This document shows positions 38,801 to 53,300 of a stretch of 64,000 nt of DNA, one piece after another. The notes under the pieces were generated by a model. That model saw nothing but the letters and a program-made list of their open reading frames with translations. It was not told the origin of the DNA and did not search any database. Source of the DNA: Haemonchus contortus (lineage: Eukaryota > Nematoda > Chromadorea > Rhabditida > Trichostrongylidae); NCBI GenBank assembly GCA_000469685.2, contig LS997567.1, forward strand, positions 21,064,108 through 21,128,107. The letters are read 5' to 3'. The position numbers and the translations under genes are program-made. Every line of letters begins with the position of its first letter. Position 1 is the stretch's first letter.

Positions 38801-41800
38801 ATCTTTGGGGATTGCTCTAAAACCTTCACTGCGGAATATGTGTAAGTGCAGGTCAATGCGCTCTCCACACCATATCTGCCGTAGCATTTCGCAACGGTTA
38901 TGGCTGCAAGAATCGCTCTCGACCCAAAGCGAGTCAAACTGCCTTTGCTTCATAAGTTCAGAAAAAACGTTAATCCAAATTGAGCGGCAGGGGCAATATG
39001 TGATGCGATAGGGCCATTCATTGTCTCTAATAGCACATTAAGAAGTTGGTGCAAGAAGTTTAAAAATGGCCACTTTGACTGGACCGAAGAACCACGATCT
39101 AGGAGACTAGCTAAGCTCAATGATGACTATCTCCTGAAGCTGGTTGAAGAAGATTCCAGGTTTAGTACCCATCAACTGAAACAGAAGCTCATAGCCATCA
39201 CGACAAAACAGCTGTCCATTTGCTTCTCTTGAAAAGACATGGAGATTCGGAGATATGGATAAGTTTTGACCTGGGTGATCACGACCTCAAAATGGAGAGG
39301 GATGCATGCTCAAACTTGATGACTTTCCGACGCACCTTCGCATGGCTGAAAGACTTAATCACTGGCGACGATATGTGTGTTCTCTACTTAAACCACACGA
39401 GGAAGCGCCACTGGCTTAGATACGTAGAGCATGGAATCCCGACCTCCAATCCAGAATTCCTACCTCAGAAGGCAATGCCAAGCGTTTGAAGCCATTCAAC
39501 AGGATCGTTCACTGGGACCTTCTACCACCAAATTCCGCTGTTAGCACCGATGCCCAGTGTGCTCTGTGGATCGGATTGCTGCAGCCCTAGAGAGAAACTC
39601 GGGAAAGTCTATTTTCTCAAAGACAGTGCTCGCCGACACTTTTCGAAGGAGACCCAGAAGAAGCTTCAAAGCCTGAGATGGCATGTTCTGGCCTACCCAC
39701 CGTATTCACCAGGCTTAACTCCAACGGATTATCATCTGCTCCTGTCGCTGTCGGACCATCCGAAAAATAAGAAGTTCGATTATGTGAATCAACTCGAGAC
39801 GTACATTGACGAGCTTTCTTCCTCGAAACCTCAGGAATTCTACGCAAGCAGGAACCACAAGCTGCCTGATGAATGGCAATACCTTGTCGATAATGATGGT
39901 GCATATATTTGTTAATTGTTAGTTATTGTGAAGGAAAAAAATAAATAAAAAAAATGCAAAAGGCGCAAATACTTTTTCGACAACCTAATATATCTCAAAA
40001 CGCGCGGGCCATTATAGGAGCTTGATCTCTTCTGAAAAGCGCTAACTTTCGCCATTCAATCTTCATTCGTTATTTCAACTTTTATCGTTATATTCTTACT
40101 TCGCCTCTTCAACTGTTATTTGATCTTTTGTTTACTTACCAGTAGGATCGCCCGGCTAACGCCAGGCTCTCCTCCTTCTTGTGTTACACACCCTATCCCG
40201 GGAAATGTTGAACTAAAGAATTTTTCCATTTTTCAAAGTTCATAGATTTAAGCGCATTTTCGCTGTTTTGCTGAGTTTGAGTTTTTTTTTTCGCTGATTA
40301 GCCGAGTGAGATTATGAAATTGATGCAGAGCTCAAAATCCTTCTTTGACGCAATAGAAATCGAGAGCTTCCCTTCTTCTTTGATAAAGTTGTAGTGAGTC
40401 TAACTCACCATTCCTTTTTTTGAAACAAATGACAGTTTCCTGTAAACGAAATATACAGGAGTAACAGGGCAGTGCAAATGGTACTGAGTAAAAGTCGGTG
40501 CTTACGCATTGATTGGAAGTCTTTTTTTTTTGAACGCTCTTTTTCTTGAAAATAAATGCTCACCAGAAGTTTCGTCGCAAATGACATCGATCAAAGAGGA
40601 TCCTTAACTGAATCACAAACCTTGCTGCGTAGCGGTCGTAATCTAATAGTAAAAAATGAACAAAGTTCTAGTCTGCTTATCGTATTGCCCTAGTGGACCC
40701 CTAACACTGCACTTACCTCTCACTTTTGTCACCCTGCTCTACTATCCCGTCTTAACGAATGAAACATACGGTCAAAGCTACATCGTAGATACCGGAGACG
40801 TGAGGATTTTGATCTGTAGGTCTCTCTTAGGTCCCTCATCTTTTCCTATCAGTTAACATCAGTTCTTGTCACCGAGTACCTACGATCCCGTCATATGCCA
40901 CCTTACATACCGAAATGCTGAGGTTCCACTATAAGTACGAAAAGTCTATTCCTGCTAAATTTCGAACGCTCTAGGTCCACGTAGACAGGAGTTACGAATA
41001 CGAAATTCAAAAAGGTCCCTCTATCCATCATAAGTGCTCACATCCTGCCCCACGTATCCCTAACAAGTTTGAATGCTCTAGGTCCACTGCGACAGGAGTC
41101 ATGAATTTCCGGTCAGACACACACACCGACACACACACACAAACACACCGACAAACCAACAGACACACTTAGCGAGTTATATATAGTAGGACTAACATGC
41201 GCGAGCATATGTCAAAAAAAAAAGCGAAATTAAGAGATGACAGTAACGGCAAGCAACTATGGTATTATGGAATTCTGAAAAAAGAGAGAAAAAGAGTGAG
41301 TTCAATACAAACAAATAATAGATCGCTGATAAAATTTCCCTCAGTCAGGATAACGATTAACCACTCTTTTGAAGCCCGAAAAACAAAATGGAACTCAAAA
41401 AGTTCCGCAAAACGGACTTAGTTTGCTGAAGTACAATCTTGAGCCTTTGGCCTCTAGTAGAAGGCGAGTTCAGAAAAAAAGAACTTGCAATTTAAAATGA
41501 GCTAGCCCGTTAAGTATTTTGTAAACCACGTGAAGATCATTACTCTTTCTTTTACCGCTAGGGAATTCGAGCTTCAGTATCTTATTTGGAGTCGCCCTAC
41601 GGAGAATGCTACTATAGGTAAAACCAAGGGAACGAATAAATACCTTCCTTGTGAAATCATGCTGAAGTCTTTCTAACCTATCCATAGGTGTTTTATCGTG
41701 TGGCGAGGAAACACAGGGGTAGGATCAATAGAACACAAGGACTTGGACACTGGAAAAACCTGACCTCATCATTTTTGGCGATAAATCGACAATGTTCTTT

Positions 41801-44800
41801 GAAAAGATTTTTATAAATTATAAAGCCTAAATCGCATACAGTGTTGATTTTGTCTAAAGGTTCGCCGCATATTGAGTACGTCATGTGAGGGTTGTTACGA
41901 CCAAGATGAAGTATTCTTGATTTTGCAGCAGGAAGAGGGAGTTCCCGACAAGGAAACTATTGAAGTACTGCATCACTAGTGGCCTGTAAGGGGGAATTGG
42001 GCTCGCCAAATATCTTCATGTCGTCTGCAACGTTTTATCCGTCACCAACGACAACTCCAAGCAGATCATACACATAAATGCTGAATTACAAAAAAGACAG
42101 AACACCTGCTTGAGGTGCTCCAAAACGTGCTAAACGCTGAGATAGAACGTACGCTGAGATAGAAAGGTTGTGACCCAACTGGTGATCCTATAATGAAGAC
42201 CAATGCGCTCTGATTTTAAGAGCAACACATCATGAAGAACCTTGTCAAATGCTTTTTGGAAGTCCAGATAAATAACATCAATGCTATATCCATAGCGTAG
42301 TAGTTGGAATCACTCAATGAATAGACTATCGCTATGGATTCCATGATTATATCATAGAATCCATAGCGGTAGTCCATTCATTGAGTGATTCCAACATTTG
42401 AATTTCAGTGGATTTACCTTTTACAAGTAACAGTTTACTGTTGTAAGGATCATAATAAGGAGACTTTTTTTTCAGCGGGATAACAAGGGCATGGTTCCAC
42501 CTTTCGGGAACTTGCACGAAAAAATATCAAATTTGAGAGGTATTCGAGATGGGAGGAAATGCATACAGAGACCAGTTTGATAAACTTGAACGGGGTACCT
42601 CCCGGTGCGGTAGATGAGCAAGTGGGCCATCTAGAAAATAACGAGTAAATTTCATGACGATCAAACCAAACCGAATCAGCCATATTTGGAAAACTCATAC
42701 CTTCAAGAAAAGATGTTTCATCATGGCCACGATCCCGATATACAGCTTAAACACATCTGCAAGTAGTTCTGCTCTGTCACAGTCGAAAGTGAGAATAGAC
42801 CTATCACTGTTTTCTTTGCGTGAACTTGGACGAGGTTGGTAAAAAACTTTATTTCGGCTAACTTTTCGGCGTAGATCGCCTTCTTCAGAGCTTGGAACGA
42901 TTGAAGCAATTTATGATTACCCGATCAAACGTATCAACTACCTTACAGAAATTCGAGCCTCAGAGATCATCACGCAACTGTAAGTTGGGCCGCTTGCCAT
43001 TGATCAGTCCGATCCCCGCGACCACCCAGAAGACAGCAGCGATCCAGCAAGCTCTTCAGACTGGATGTGATTCAGACTCACTGGTGGAAGGCTAACCTTA
43101 TATACGGTCTCAGCTCCCGCGTGATTGTCATACACTTACACTTAGTGATTGTGATACACCCTTCCTTCCGGTTCATTTTTGGTCTAGAGACCTGAATCCA
43201 GAATGCCTCGAGGGTTTTTCGTGCGGGTGTTTTCGATTCTCGAATTCGATGTATGCATTTCCTCCCATCTCGATTCGGTGTATCATTTCCTCCCATCTCG
43301 AATACCTCTCAAATTTGATCTTTTTTCGTGCAAAAGTTCCCAAAAGGTGGAACCATGCCCTTGTTATTCATCTGAAAAAGAAATCTCCTTCTTTTGATCC
43401 AACAGCTTACAACAGCTTAGAGCAAGTCTTATTGGCCTTCCGAAGGAATACGAACGATGCACCGCGATGAGGAGATAGAGCTCTAGCGTCTTAGCGCCTG
43501 GGAAAGATAAGGAATAAGATGACAGGGCTGATAAGGAGAAAGGAGTAAGAGGAGAGGAATCTCAGCTTCCAAACTTCGGGGTAGATCCTGACAAAACGAT
43601 AGACCACGGTGCCAAGAAGAATGAAAGTGAATGAGCCGATACGTTCGCAAACAAGAAAAAAATCACCTAAGGAAAACATCTCCCAATCTGAAGTACATTG
43701 AAATCTCTATACTGATATAGCGATGGTGAAGCGAAACTACGATCGCAAAAGAAAAAAATTTTGTGTATTGAACCCAAAGACAAGAAAAAAGAAAATAGAG
43801 GGACAGAAGAAAAACTGAAGATTTTAGGATCCCTAATCGAAGAGCGTACATGTGCCTGAACTACGTGTAACCTACTAGAGTGCTTGATTGTTGTTGCCCC
43901 TACTACTTGTTGTACTAGCGCTGAACACATTACTTCTAATACTTGATTGGTGCCGCCCCTATTACTTATTTTACTAGAACTGAGCTCAATACTTACAGCG
44001 TCTCTACCCACGGAGAACCACACTCACGTAATGCAACGTAATGCTTGTAGCTACACGGTGTCCAACACCTCTTGTGCGCGCACGAACCTCTTATTCAAAA
44101 TAACCTCAACTCCGGGGAACTTTCCAACTTGTGCCATAACCATTTAACTTGAAAGCAACCTCCTGTTCTGGTGATCACCTTAGACTAAACCTTACACAAC
44201 TCAAAATTGGCATGGGGCGGTCATATTGATAGGGGCAACTGGACACATCGATCACGGTAACAAGAATGGCGGGTTGGCCCAACCCGCAGCAAAGAAAGAA
44301 AAAATAAAACGAGCAGAAGAGAAAATATAAGGCATCGCCGATTGGTTCAGCTCGAGCTGAGAGGCTCCTACCGGCCGCCAATAATTAGAAAGGATAAATG
44401 AACCAATCGTGGAGTGTAAATGAGAAGATTGCCACAGAGAGCCCTAACATACGGCAACATTATTGGAAAAAATGGAAAGTCGAAAAAAGGAGACTAGAGT
44501 AAAAAGAATGTAGAAACCGTCACTGAAGTATTTCTAGCTCTGATCAATATGATAGGTTAACGGCTGAAGGAGAGACTACGGTCCCGTCAATGCTGCGGAG
44601 AGCCCTTACGGGATTGCTGTCTTATTCTCCTACTAGCGTGTCTAAAATCAGCCCTTCAGGGCTTCCTGTGACAGAGCTAAGAAAAGGAAAAAAGAAGAGA
44701 AGATCGAAGAAATGAAATCAACTACACTATAGAGAAGAGAAAAGAAAAAATGGCAAAGAAAAAATTTCGGACTCACCGTCCCTCCGTCTGCCGTCGGATG

Positions 44801-47800
44801 GAGGGCTCGCTGCTAGCAGTTTGGTTCTTGGCACCTCCTCTGATAAGCGGTAGCGACACCAGCTAATGCAACAACTTGTTAGGAATCAATGTTAACGGAA
44901 CGATTTCGATAGAGCGTGCTGACGACGGCGACGGCTTGTCTGACGATAGGCGAATCCGCCGTTGATGACCATAGGTTGCGACGGCGAGTCCACCTCGGCG
45001 CCTGACCACGCGTTTTATACGGAGCTCGCGGGGAAGCCAGCCCGTAATTAGTGCATTTCATCGGAGCATGGGAATGTTTCTGCGCAATCTAGATGGTAAA
45101 TATCGCCTATCGATTAGTTGGAAAAGCCATGAGGCTTACAGTATACATGTACAGGCAAGATGTGGGAGGTAAGCCCTTTCTGACTGTAGTCTCCACAAAT
45201 CCACTCCTGACAAAGGTACGCTATGTTGGACATAGGTACGTACGTTCGTTTTATTTACAGCACGTCTCGTCCAACGTGCTCCTTCGTCTGTGTCCTAGCT
45301 CAGATGGCTCGATTCTGCGATTGGTTTTTACAAACCGTCAGCCCTTCACCAACGCTTGATTTTCCCTCACCCCAGCTTTCACGGGTCGCGAGCCCGACAA
45401 GTTGTTCGTGCGTGCGTGACCATCCTCGTCTTGGTAACAAGAAAAAACTAGTTGACAGCTGTCTCACCCTCGTGAAGCGGTCTGGGTAGCGTCCCTCACC
45501 GAACGTGCTGAGCGATTCGCTCTTTCAAGCTTATGGATGGCGCGCCCTGACTCAGCACTACTCACTCCATGATCAAGGTATTCACCAGAACTCTGCGTTT
45601 ATTCGATGCTCCAAAGCGTGTAATAAGTCCCACATTTGCTTCACATCGTCCACTCGAAATAATGAAGTAATCCAAATGTTCATTACCGAACCAAAAGTCG
45701 AAGGCTGTAATCAAAAAAGGCTTGCTAGTTGGATGAGATAAAGTAGTAAAAGATCCCTTTCTTGCACTGTTATATTCCTGCAGGAATGGGTTGGCGTTGG
45801 TGCAGTCTACGCTTCTGTCGAATCGATGAAGCTAGTGTTCAATGTGGAGGTAAAGAAGGCACCGGGAAGGCATGTTTCAGATATTTCTCATTCATCGTTT
45901 ACATGTGCTTTGACCGGTTCATCTTATTATATAGGTTAGAACATGTTGCTAGAGAAGGCGATCTTCTTTACCCGGGTTCAGTGATTGCTCGTCTGGTGGA
46001 TCAGAAAGACAGCGAGAAATACAAACCGCGACCATTTCTGGAAGCATTCTCTGAATGGGCTGAGTCTCCTGACAACGAGCACATTATTCCGGAAACGAAG
46101 AAACACAGTATATGCTTTGATGTGAGACTTGTAACTTTTCTGTAGCTATGATGGGTCATCCATTTCATTGAATGAGTTCATTTTGCAGATGTGTATGAAC
46201 GTGTTGAGAGGTTCTATCCCTCCAGGCGCCGATTTCAACATGAACGATCTTGTGGAGGAACTATTCTGCTACCTCGAGAGCTCAACATTGCCGTTCGCTC
46301 TTTTTAAGGTTTGGTGTACGCTCCATTTTTTTATTTGCCAATCCGGCCAACACATTAAAAGTTATACAATTATTGATAACTTTGATCAGTGGACAGTGGA
46401 ATCGAATTTGTTTTTTCTATAGTTGCATCCTATCCGATGCTTTTGCTAACATTTCCCCCAACTCTTTCGCTGGTTTATTCTCGATTTTATTCTTTTTGTT
46501 TCATCGCCATCCTCAACGAGCGCACGTTTCATAATCCTTACAATAGAATAGAGTTGTATACTAATTACCGGCCAGAGTGTGAAGGATGCTTCCCCTAAAA
46601 CAGGAAATCGCTCTTGATTGGTGCTATCACCGATTCTAGGTATCCGCTTTATGAGCAGAGTGAAGAGTAGTAATAACACGCATTTCTATAATATTATGTA
46701 CTGTCGGTACATCGATGACTGCTGCATCAATACTGCAACGCCGCCAGAGCTGGATGAATTGTTAAGTAATATCAGACGTCAGTATCAGCATATCACGACC
46801 TCGAAGAGATTTCGTGTGATGTCTTCTTTATCTCGAGATGTAGGTCATTATTTCAGGGAGAGAATACGGGGTGAAGCGGTAGTGGAAGAGCTGCTTCGAA
46901 AACATCTTAATACACGCAAAATCTGCTCATCTTGAAGCGGTGAAAGTTGCAGTTGTCTGGCACAGTACGACAGCAGCAACCGAAGTTTGCACACGCGAAC
47001 TGCAAACTTTAGTTGCTGTTGTCGTACTGTGCCAATTGGCGAATTGCTTAGACTATTATCTGCGATCACAAGGTTGAATCATGACTTCCCTTCCGTTACT
47101 TATCTGAATACATATATACATATATACGTACATATACACATAAACATATATATATATATACATATATAAATATGTAGACATACATATATATATATATATG
47201 TGTGAACCCTAAAATCCCATAGATAGGAGCGGTCTAATTTACCGGTGAAAAATGAATTGGAATAAAATTGGAATTGAGTGCAGTCACCCCTCTAATTTGA
47301 TGGATGGATAAATAAAATTCGGAGAAAAGGTTCAGAAGAAGCTCCGTTCCTCAACTCTAAACCCCGCTTACTTAATAAACAATTCATATGGAAAATAGCG
47401 ATTTTAACGGAATTCTTGCAGGAATCTCTCTAGAAATGCCGGATTTTGATCTCTGGATAGAACTTGAGGAGCCCATTCGATCAGTGAAATTCCATCGATA
47501 AGAGCGGTTTAATTTACCAGTAAAAATGTTTTTGAAAAAATATTTTTAAAATTTTATTTGTATACTCCAACATAAACAAGAAAAACAACAAGGACTCCAA
47601 CATAAACATAACACTAAACTTTTCCAACTTCTACTTCGTCATCATCGTTTACACCCATCATGGCAAAATCGTTTTTGAGATTTTCCAAATCACACAAAGC
47701 TTTTTCAAAGCTATGTTGCATAACATCAGATGAAATGGATTGGAAACTTTCACTAACTGAAAATGGAGCTTCTTCAAAGGTCATCCTTCTCGTTATTCCA

Positions 47801-50345
47801 CTTTTTGTGTAAGTTGCTTTGGCTTCATCTCCCATCTCTCTCTCTTTTCCCAGCCAGTTTTCAAGTGGTCTGTAAACGATTTGTTGATGCCGACGTCTAA
47901 GGGTTGCACTATTTCAGTCAATCCTCCTGGTATTACGGCAAGTTTGCTATTGTTGACAAAATTGTTTCACTTTATCAGTTACGTGGCAACGAGCAGAATC
48001 AAATATCAGCAAAGAGCGATAAGGGTCGGAATTGTGATTTTCTCTTTTGTTTCATACTTCAACGATCCATTCCTTCATCAATTCCTGATTCATCCAACCT
48101 TTTTCATTTGCTTTCACAATGACATCTGGAGGGTATTGTCCTTTTGGCATTAAAAAATTAGCATTGCTTTAAGTTTCTCTTCAGCAGTTGAGTTTCTCTT
48201 TAAGTTCCTCTTCATACATATATACATATATACATATATATACATATATACATATATACATATATACATATATATACATATATACATATATACATATATA
48301 TACATATATACATATATACATATATATACATATATACATATATACATATATACATATATATACATATATACATATATACATATATACATACAGTAGCGCT
48401 CAAAAGTATTCGGCCGACTTTAACTTGCCGTAACTTTTTCCCAGTGGAGCAAATCACATGAAATTTTGATATGTTTAGCTGAAGGATATTCTACACTGTC
48501 CAAACTACTTGGCTGCAAAACAGCGATATCCACATACTAGTGGGGAGGCGTTTGTAGACTGTGCTGGAAGCAAGTTTGTGACGTCTGCAGTTATTCCGAT
48601 CTTGTGTACGTTTTTCTTCTCTTCTGGGTTCGACATTAGTGCTCGTACACTTAAGACATGGCAAAAAGGAAAGGACTCCTAGAAGGACCACCATTCGTAT
48701 TTCCAGTTGATTTTTTGTTCAAGCCCTTTTGGATATCTGGAACATGATCAGATTGCAGGTTAATAGTGGTAAATATTCACACTACCCCAATGCTACACAT
48801 ATTAAAATTTCGCTTGATTAGACCCAGTAGGAAAGGAGTTATGACCTAAAGTTACAACTACAAGAAGCATTTCGCCGAATACTTTTGAGCGCTACTGTAT
48901 ATACATATATGCATATATACATATATATTAGGGTGTCCCAAAAGTTTTGAGAAAATTTATTTGGTTTGTTCAACACAAAAATACTACAACAAAAAGATGA
49001 GATCAGTAATCGAGATAGTGGCCCTCTTTAGCCACGACGTCCCTCCATCGACTGGGCAGAGCACTGATGCCATTCATCCAGAAAGAAGGGCGTGAAGCGA
49101 TCCATTCATCCAAGCATGTTTGACCTCCTGACGATTGTTGAATTTTTTCCCTTTCGTGTAGGCCTCCAGGCTTCTGAAAGCATGGTAGTCACAAGGACTA
49201 AGATCAGGTGAATATGGGGGGTGGGGCAGCCAGGTAATCCCAAGCCTTTCCAGCTCCTCAGCCGTCGCCCTAGCAAGATGTGGTCGAGCGTGACTCATCA
49301 AAATCAGAAACTTTCCCTGCATTCGGTGTGAAACCGGGGCTCCAGACACCATCTCCCGCAGCTGCTCGCAGAATACCCTTACAGTAACAGCAGTACCCTC
49401 AGGTAGGATCTCATAGTAGAAAAAGCCGGCGGAGCATAAGAAGAACGAGATCGTATTCTTTTCGACGTGTTCCCCACGCTTGGCAACGGCTTCTGGCCTT
49501 ATGATGATTGGTAGCCACTGCAACTTCCTGTATGGATTATCATAAGGAACCCACTTCTCATCCTGAGCGATGATGAAGCTCGTCCAATCACCGTTCGCTT
49601 GCGGTCGAGTAGCTTCCGACACACATCGACCCGCACCTGACGCTTGCTCTCAGTCAAGGTGTGGGGGATGATTGCAAGAATTGCTGCGCGAAAGCGACGT
49701 CTGCGTAGGATGTCGTGGGTGGTGGAACGGGGAGCAGAAGTCGTCCTCTCCATTCCTCTCAAGCTTTGAGAAGGATTGCTTTGGACGGAGGCTAAGACAA
49801 TTTCGGTCTTGGTGGAACGTGGACGTCCGCTCCGTGGCACTTCGTCGAAGTGAAACTCTCTCTAGAGAAGCGGCCGTACCACCTATAGCAGGTGGCGAGG
49901 GATGGTGCAGTACTGCCCATCGATGTCTGCAATTCATTCCGCTCTTGAGTGGCGGAGTGACCAGATCGGTAGTAATGAAGCAGAAGGCGCCTGTAGTCGT
50001 GTCAGTCGAAAATCATTCAAATGTTGACAACTCACTTCCAAAGATAAAGTGCAATACTATTCTCTTGTTATGATGATCTGCTAAGCGTGACCTCTTACTG
50101 ACCTTTTCTCCGTGGCTCTGCCTCGGCGCTTTCTTGCGCAGCATGGTTGCGAAATACATGACCAAAATTTTCTCAAAACTTTTGGGACACCCTAATACAT
50201 ACATACATATACACATATATACATATATACATACATACATATATACATATATACATATATACATATATACATATACATACATACATACATACATACATAC
50301 ATACATACATACATACATACATACATACATACATACATACATACA

Positions 50346-50379
<34 letters not shown>

Positions 50380-53300
50380 CATATATACATGTATACATAT
50401 ATACATATACATATATACATATATACATACATACATAAAACTTGTTCCATAAGATTTGACATCGCCATCTTCAGTGAATGTTTTCTCATTGAGGGAATTC
50501 TGTTACGACCGAGATATGGTATGAAGTTGGGTCGAGATGAGCTTTCCTGAGGCTCTCTAAGCCTTTTTGCTTGCTTTACCGTATTCCAATGAGTCGGGAT
50601 TCAATTTCACATTTTTCCCAATGGGGAGTGCTCCAAACTACATCGCACCCTCGTAATCGCTTAAAGGCAGTGTTCACGAAAAAATTGTTTCGGAGATTTG
50701 CACATGGTTTGAATTCGAAGCCCCCTCTGATACCATTTGTGCAGGAATTAGGTCGGAAAACAGGTGGATAGGGCACGAAAGGCCAGGAACTTTGGGGGAC
50801 GGGATGCCTCCGCCCCTCGCTAGGCTGGCTACGGGTTCGAATTTTCCTTCACCGCTTTCGCATTGGAGCGAAGTTGGCGAAAAATCGATACGCAGGTTGG
50901 CAGGCAAATTGCCAGGAATGATCAGCTGGTCGACCGCCTCGCACAGGGGGCTAGTATTCGGCTGTTATTTCTATTATTCGCGTATCGTTTGTTTTTTTTT
51001 TTGTTATTAATTTTTTACGGTATCATTCTTTAACTTTTCTCGTAAGTTTATTGAAGATTTTAACATATTTTGTGTAGACTATTGCATGCAAATGTTTTTT
51101 TTTTATTTCAGAAACTCCGTTAATTTCGATGTGTTGTCTGTATTGCGGACATTGCGTCGCGTTCGTGCATTTTGGCGCGAACACTCCCTAACCGTCGTTT
51201 TTTCAATGTGAAATACGTCCAACCCCCCTTTCCAGCTCTTTTTTTGACCCTCTGTAATTATTTTTGTTCATCGTTTTTTGCGCTTGTTTCGTTGTTATCG
51301 CTTTATTCTAGAGTAGTCCTATGAATTCCCGTCAAAAAAGGGTACCCTAACTTTTTTCTAAACACTGCCTTTAAGTTTGCTGGCGTGACCACCGTATGGC
51401 AAAGTTTAGCTTCGGGCCTCGATGTGCAATATTGCCTGACCTTGATCCTTCGAAGGCACCGTTCACCATGAAAATGGTTTCTGAGTTCTCCCTATAGGAA
51501 TACCCAATGGTCACCAAAGGTAAAAGGAAATGCCTTCTCGCGCTCAAAAACTCAAAAGTTCGCGCCCCTCGACCGATATCACTTCAGACAAGTGTCAAGG
51601 CGATGCAGATTGCAAGTATTCGCGTCAAGATCCACATACAATCAGATGATGGCCGAGTGATGAGGCTATGTTTTCCTCCTATTCTTTTGCTAACTGTTAT
51701 TCTTTTTGCTGCTGCGGTCCCTAACTTAATTTTTTACCCGAAAGACTAAAAGATGAACTGTTTTTGCTGTTACTAGGGTTTTTATGTTAACTTTGCTTAT
51801 GAGTGGATGAATTTTTGCTTACCTTAGTCAGCTGTTTGCACCGGAACCCATACGTACGCGCTGACACACGCTGTACGGCTCGTCCAAAAGCCCAATTCTT
51901 CTTTATTTTTCTGGTCTCATTCTCGTCCCCCCCCCCTTTTCTTCCCCGATTTTTCGAAGCCATCTTTCACTTTGAAAACGCCGATTCACGCAGTTTCTTC
52001 GCTTTCCCCTCACAATTTTCCACCTCATCTTCAATTTTTCGTTGTAATCTGGATTACACAAAATTATCGTGAACTGCGCCTTCAAGAGCACTATCACAAC
52101 AACGATACGCAGAGCAACAGCCGCTTTACTGAAAGCAGGTAATCAGGAATTCGCACGCGATCCGTTTTCAAACGCTTGTTACTATTCGCTTCGGAAATGA
52201 CAGGGTCTTCATTGTATTTGAAATGTAAACTGCAGATTCTCACTCGCTGCGTCTAGTGGATCACGATCAGTTCATTTGGCCCCTCAACATCTAACATCTT
52301 TTTTTACTGTTCCACAATTTTTGATACTTCCGTTGAATGTTCCAGTGGATGCTTTGATCTACCCAACAAGTATTTACGCTGGTTACATGTAGGTCGGCTT
52401 CAGCCAATGCTGGCGAATGATCATTACCAATCTTAGTGGTCAGCCCACCAGGTCCGAAATTGCCAGACTGAAAATTTGTGAACCAGTTTGCATATGTGCT
52501 AGAACGTCAGCAGCTTTTTTTGCCACAATGGAAGTAAGAAATAAAGTTTGCGAAAAATTATTTTCCTGCCTCTCCATGTTAAGCTGATCTTATTACGAAT
52601 GGAAGTTAACCCTCTTAGAAGATTTACTCTCCTATTTTACCTTCTTAGAAAAGTGCAACCATGTAAAGCTGTAATAATATTATTCAATGAAAGTTCGAAC
52701 TTCCTTTAGGCTCCCAAAACGAGCGTTTGAAAAAAATCTTTTCAAAAATTTCATTCACATTCTAACAACCCAGAAGGGGCATTCTGCAATCCCCTAGGTT
52801 TCTCATCCTAACTATGAGAGGGAATCACTAGCAATTTCGTAAACAGAGTATTTTCCACACGCAGAATTTGATGATGGAACGAACAAAATGCACATTATGA
52901 GTAAACAATTAATGTTGAATAAGTGCGATAATTTGTAGCGGCTTGGAGCTCATCAACACTAATCATGCTGTTACTGGATTCGTGACATCATTCAATGATC
53001 ATGGAGTTTAACCCATTGTAAGCAGCTATAGTTGGTACCATAAAGCTGATCAACCGTTTTATATTAATTTCTTGTAGTTCTGTGCTGCTAGATCTATGAG
53101 ATTTTTTCTGTTTGCTCATGTCGGTGAAAATGTAGTTTGGGGGGGGGGGGGCACCCATCCCAAGGTCAGTATATCAAGAAATGAACTCAGTCTAACATGT
53201 TAGTCCTTGTTATATCAGCACTGTATTGGATGCGTAGAGGATGATGGGAACCGACCACTTTAGCTCTTTTATGCGGCTTCAGCCAAGGAAATTTAGTTTC

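Noticed and set aside
48150..48457. ORFs of Y-I-C-I / Y-M-Y-I repeats on both strands
   Set aside because: They are translations of the TACATA microsatellite.
50013..50550. Longer ORFs (up to 158 codons) across the CATA tract
   Set aside because: They are mostly microsatellite translation joined to the end of a mariner element.
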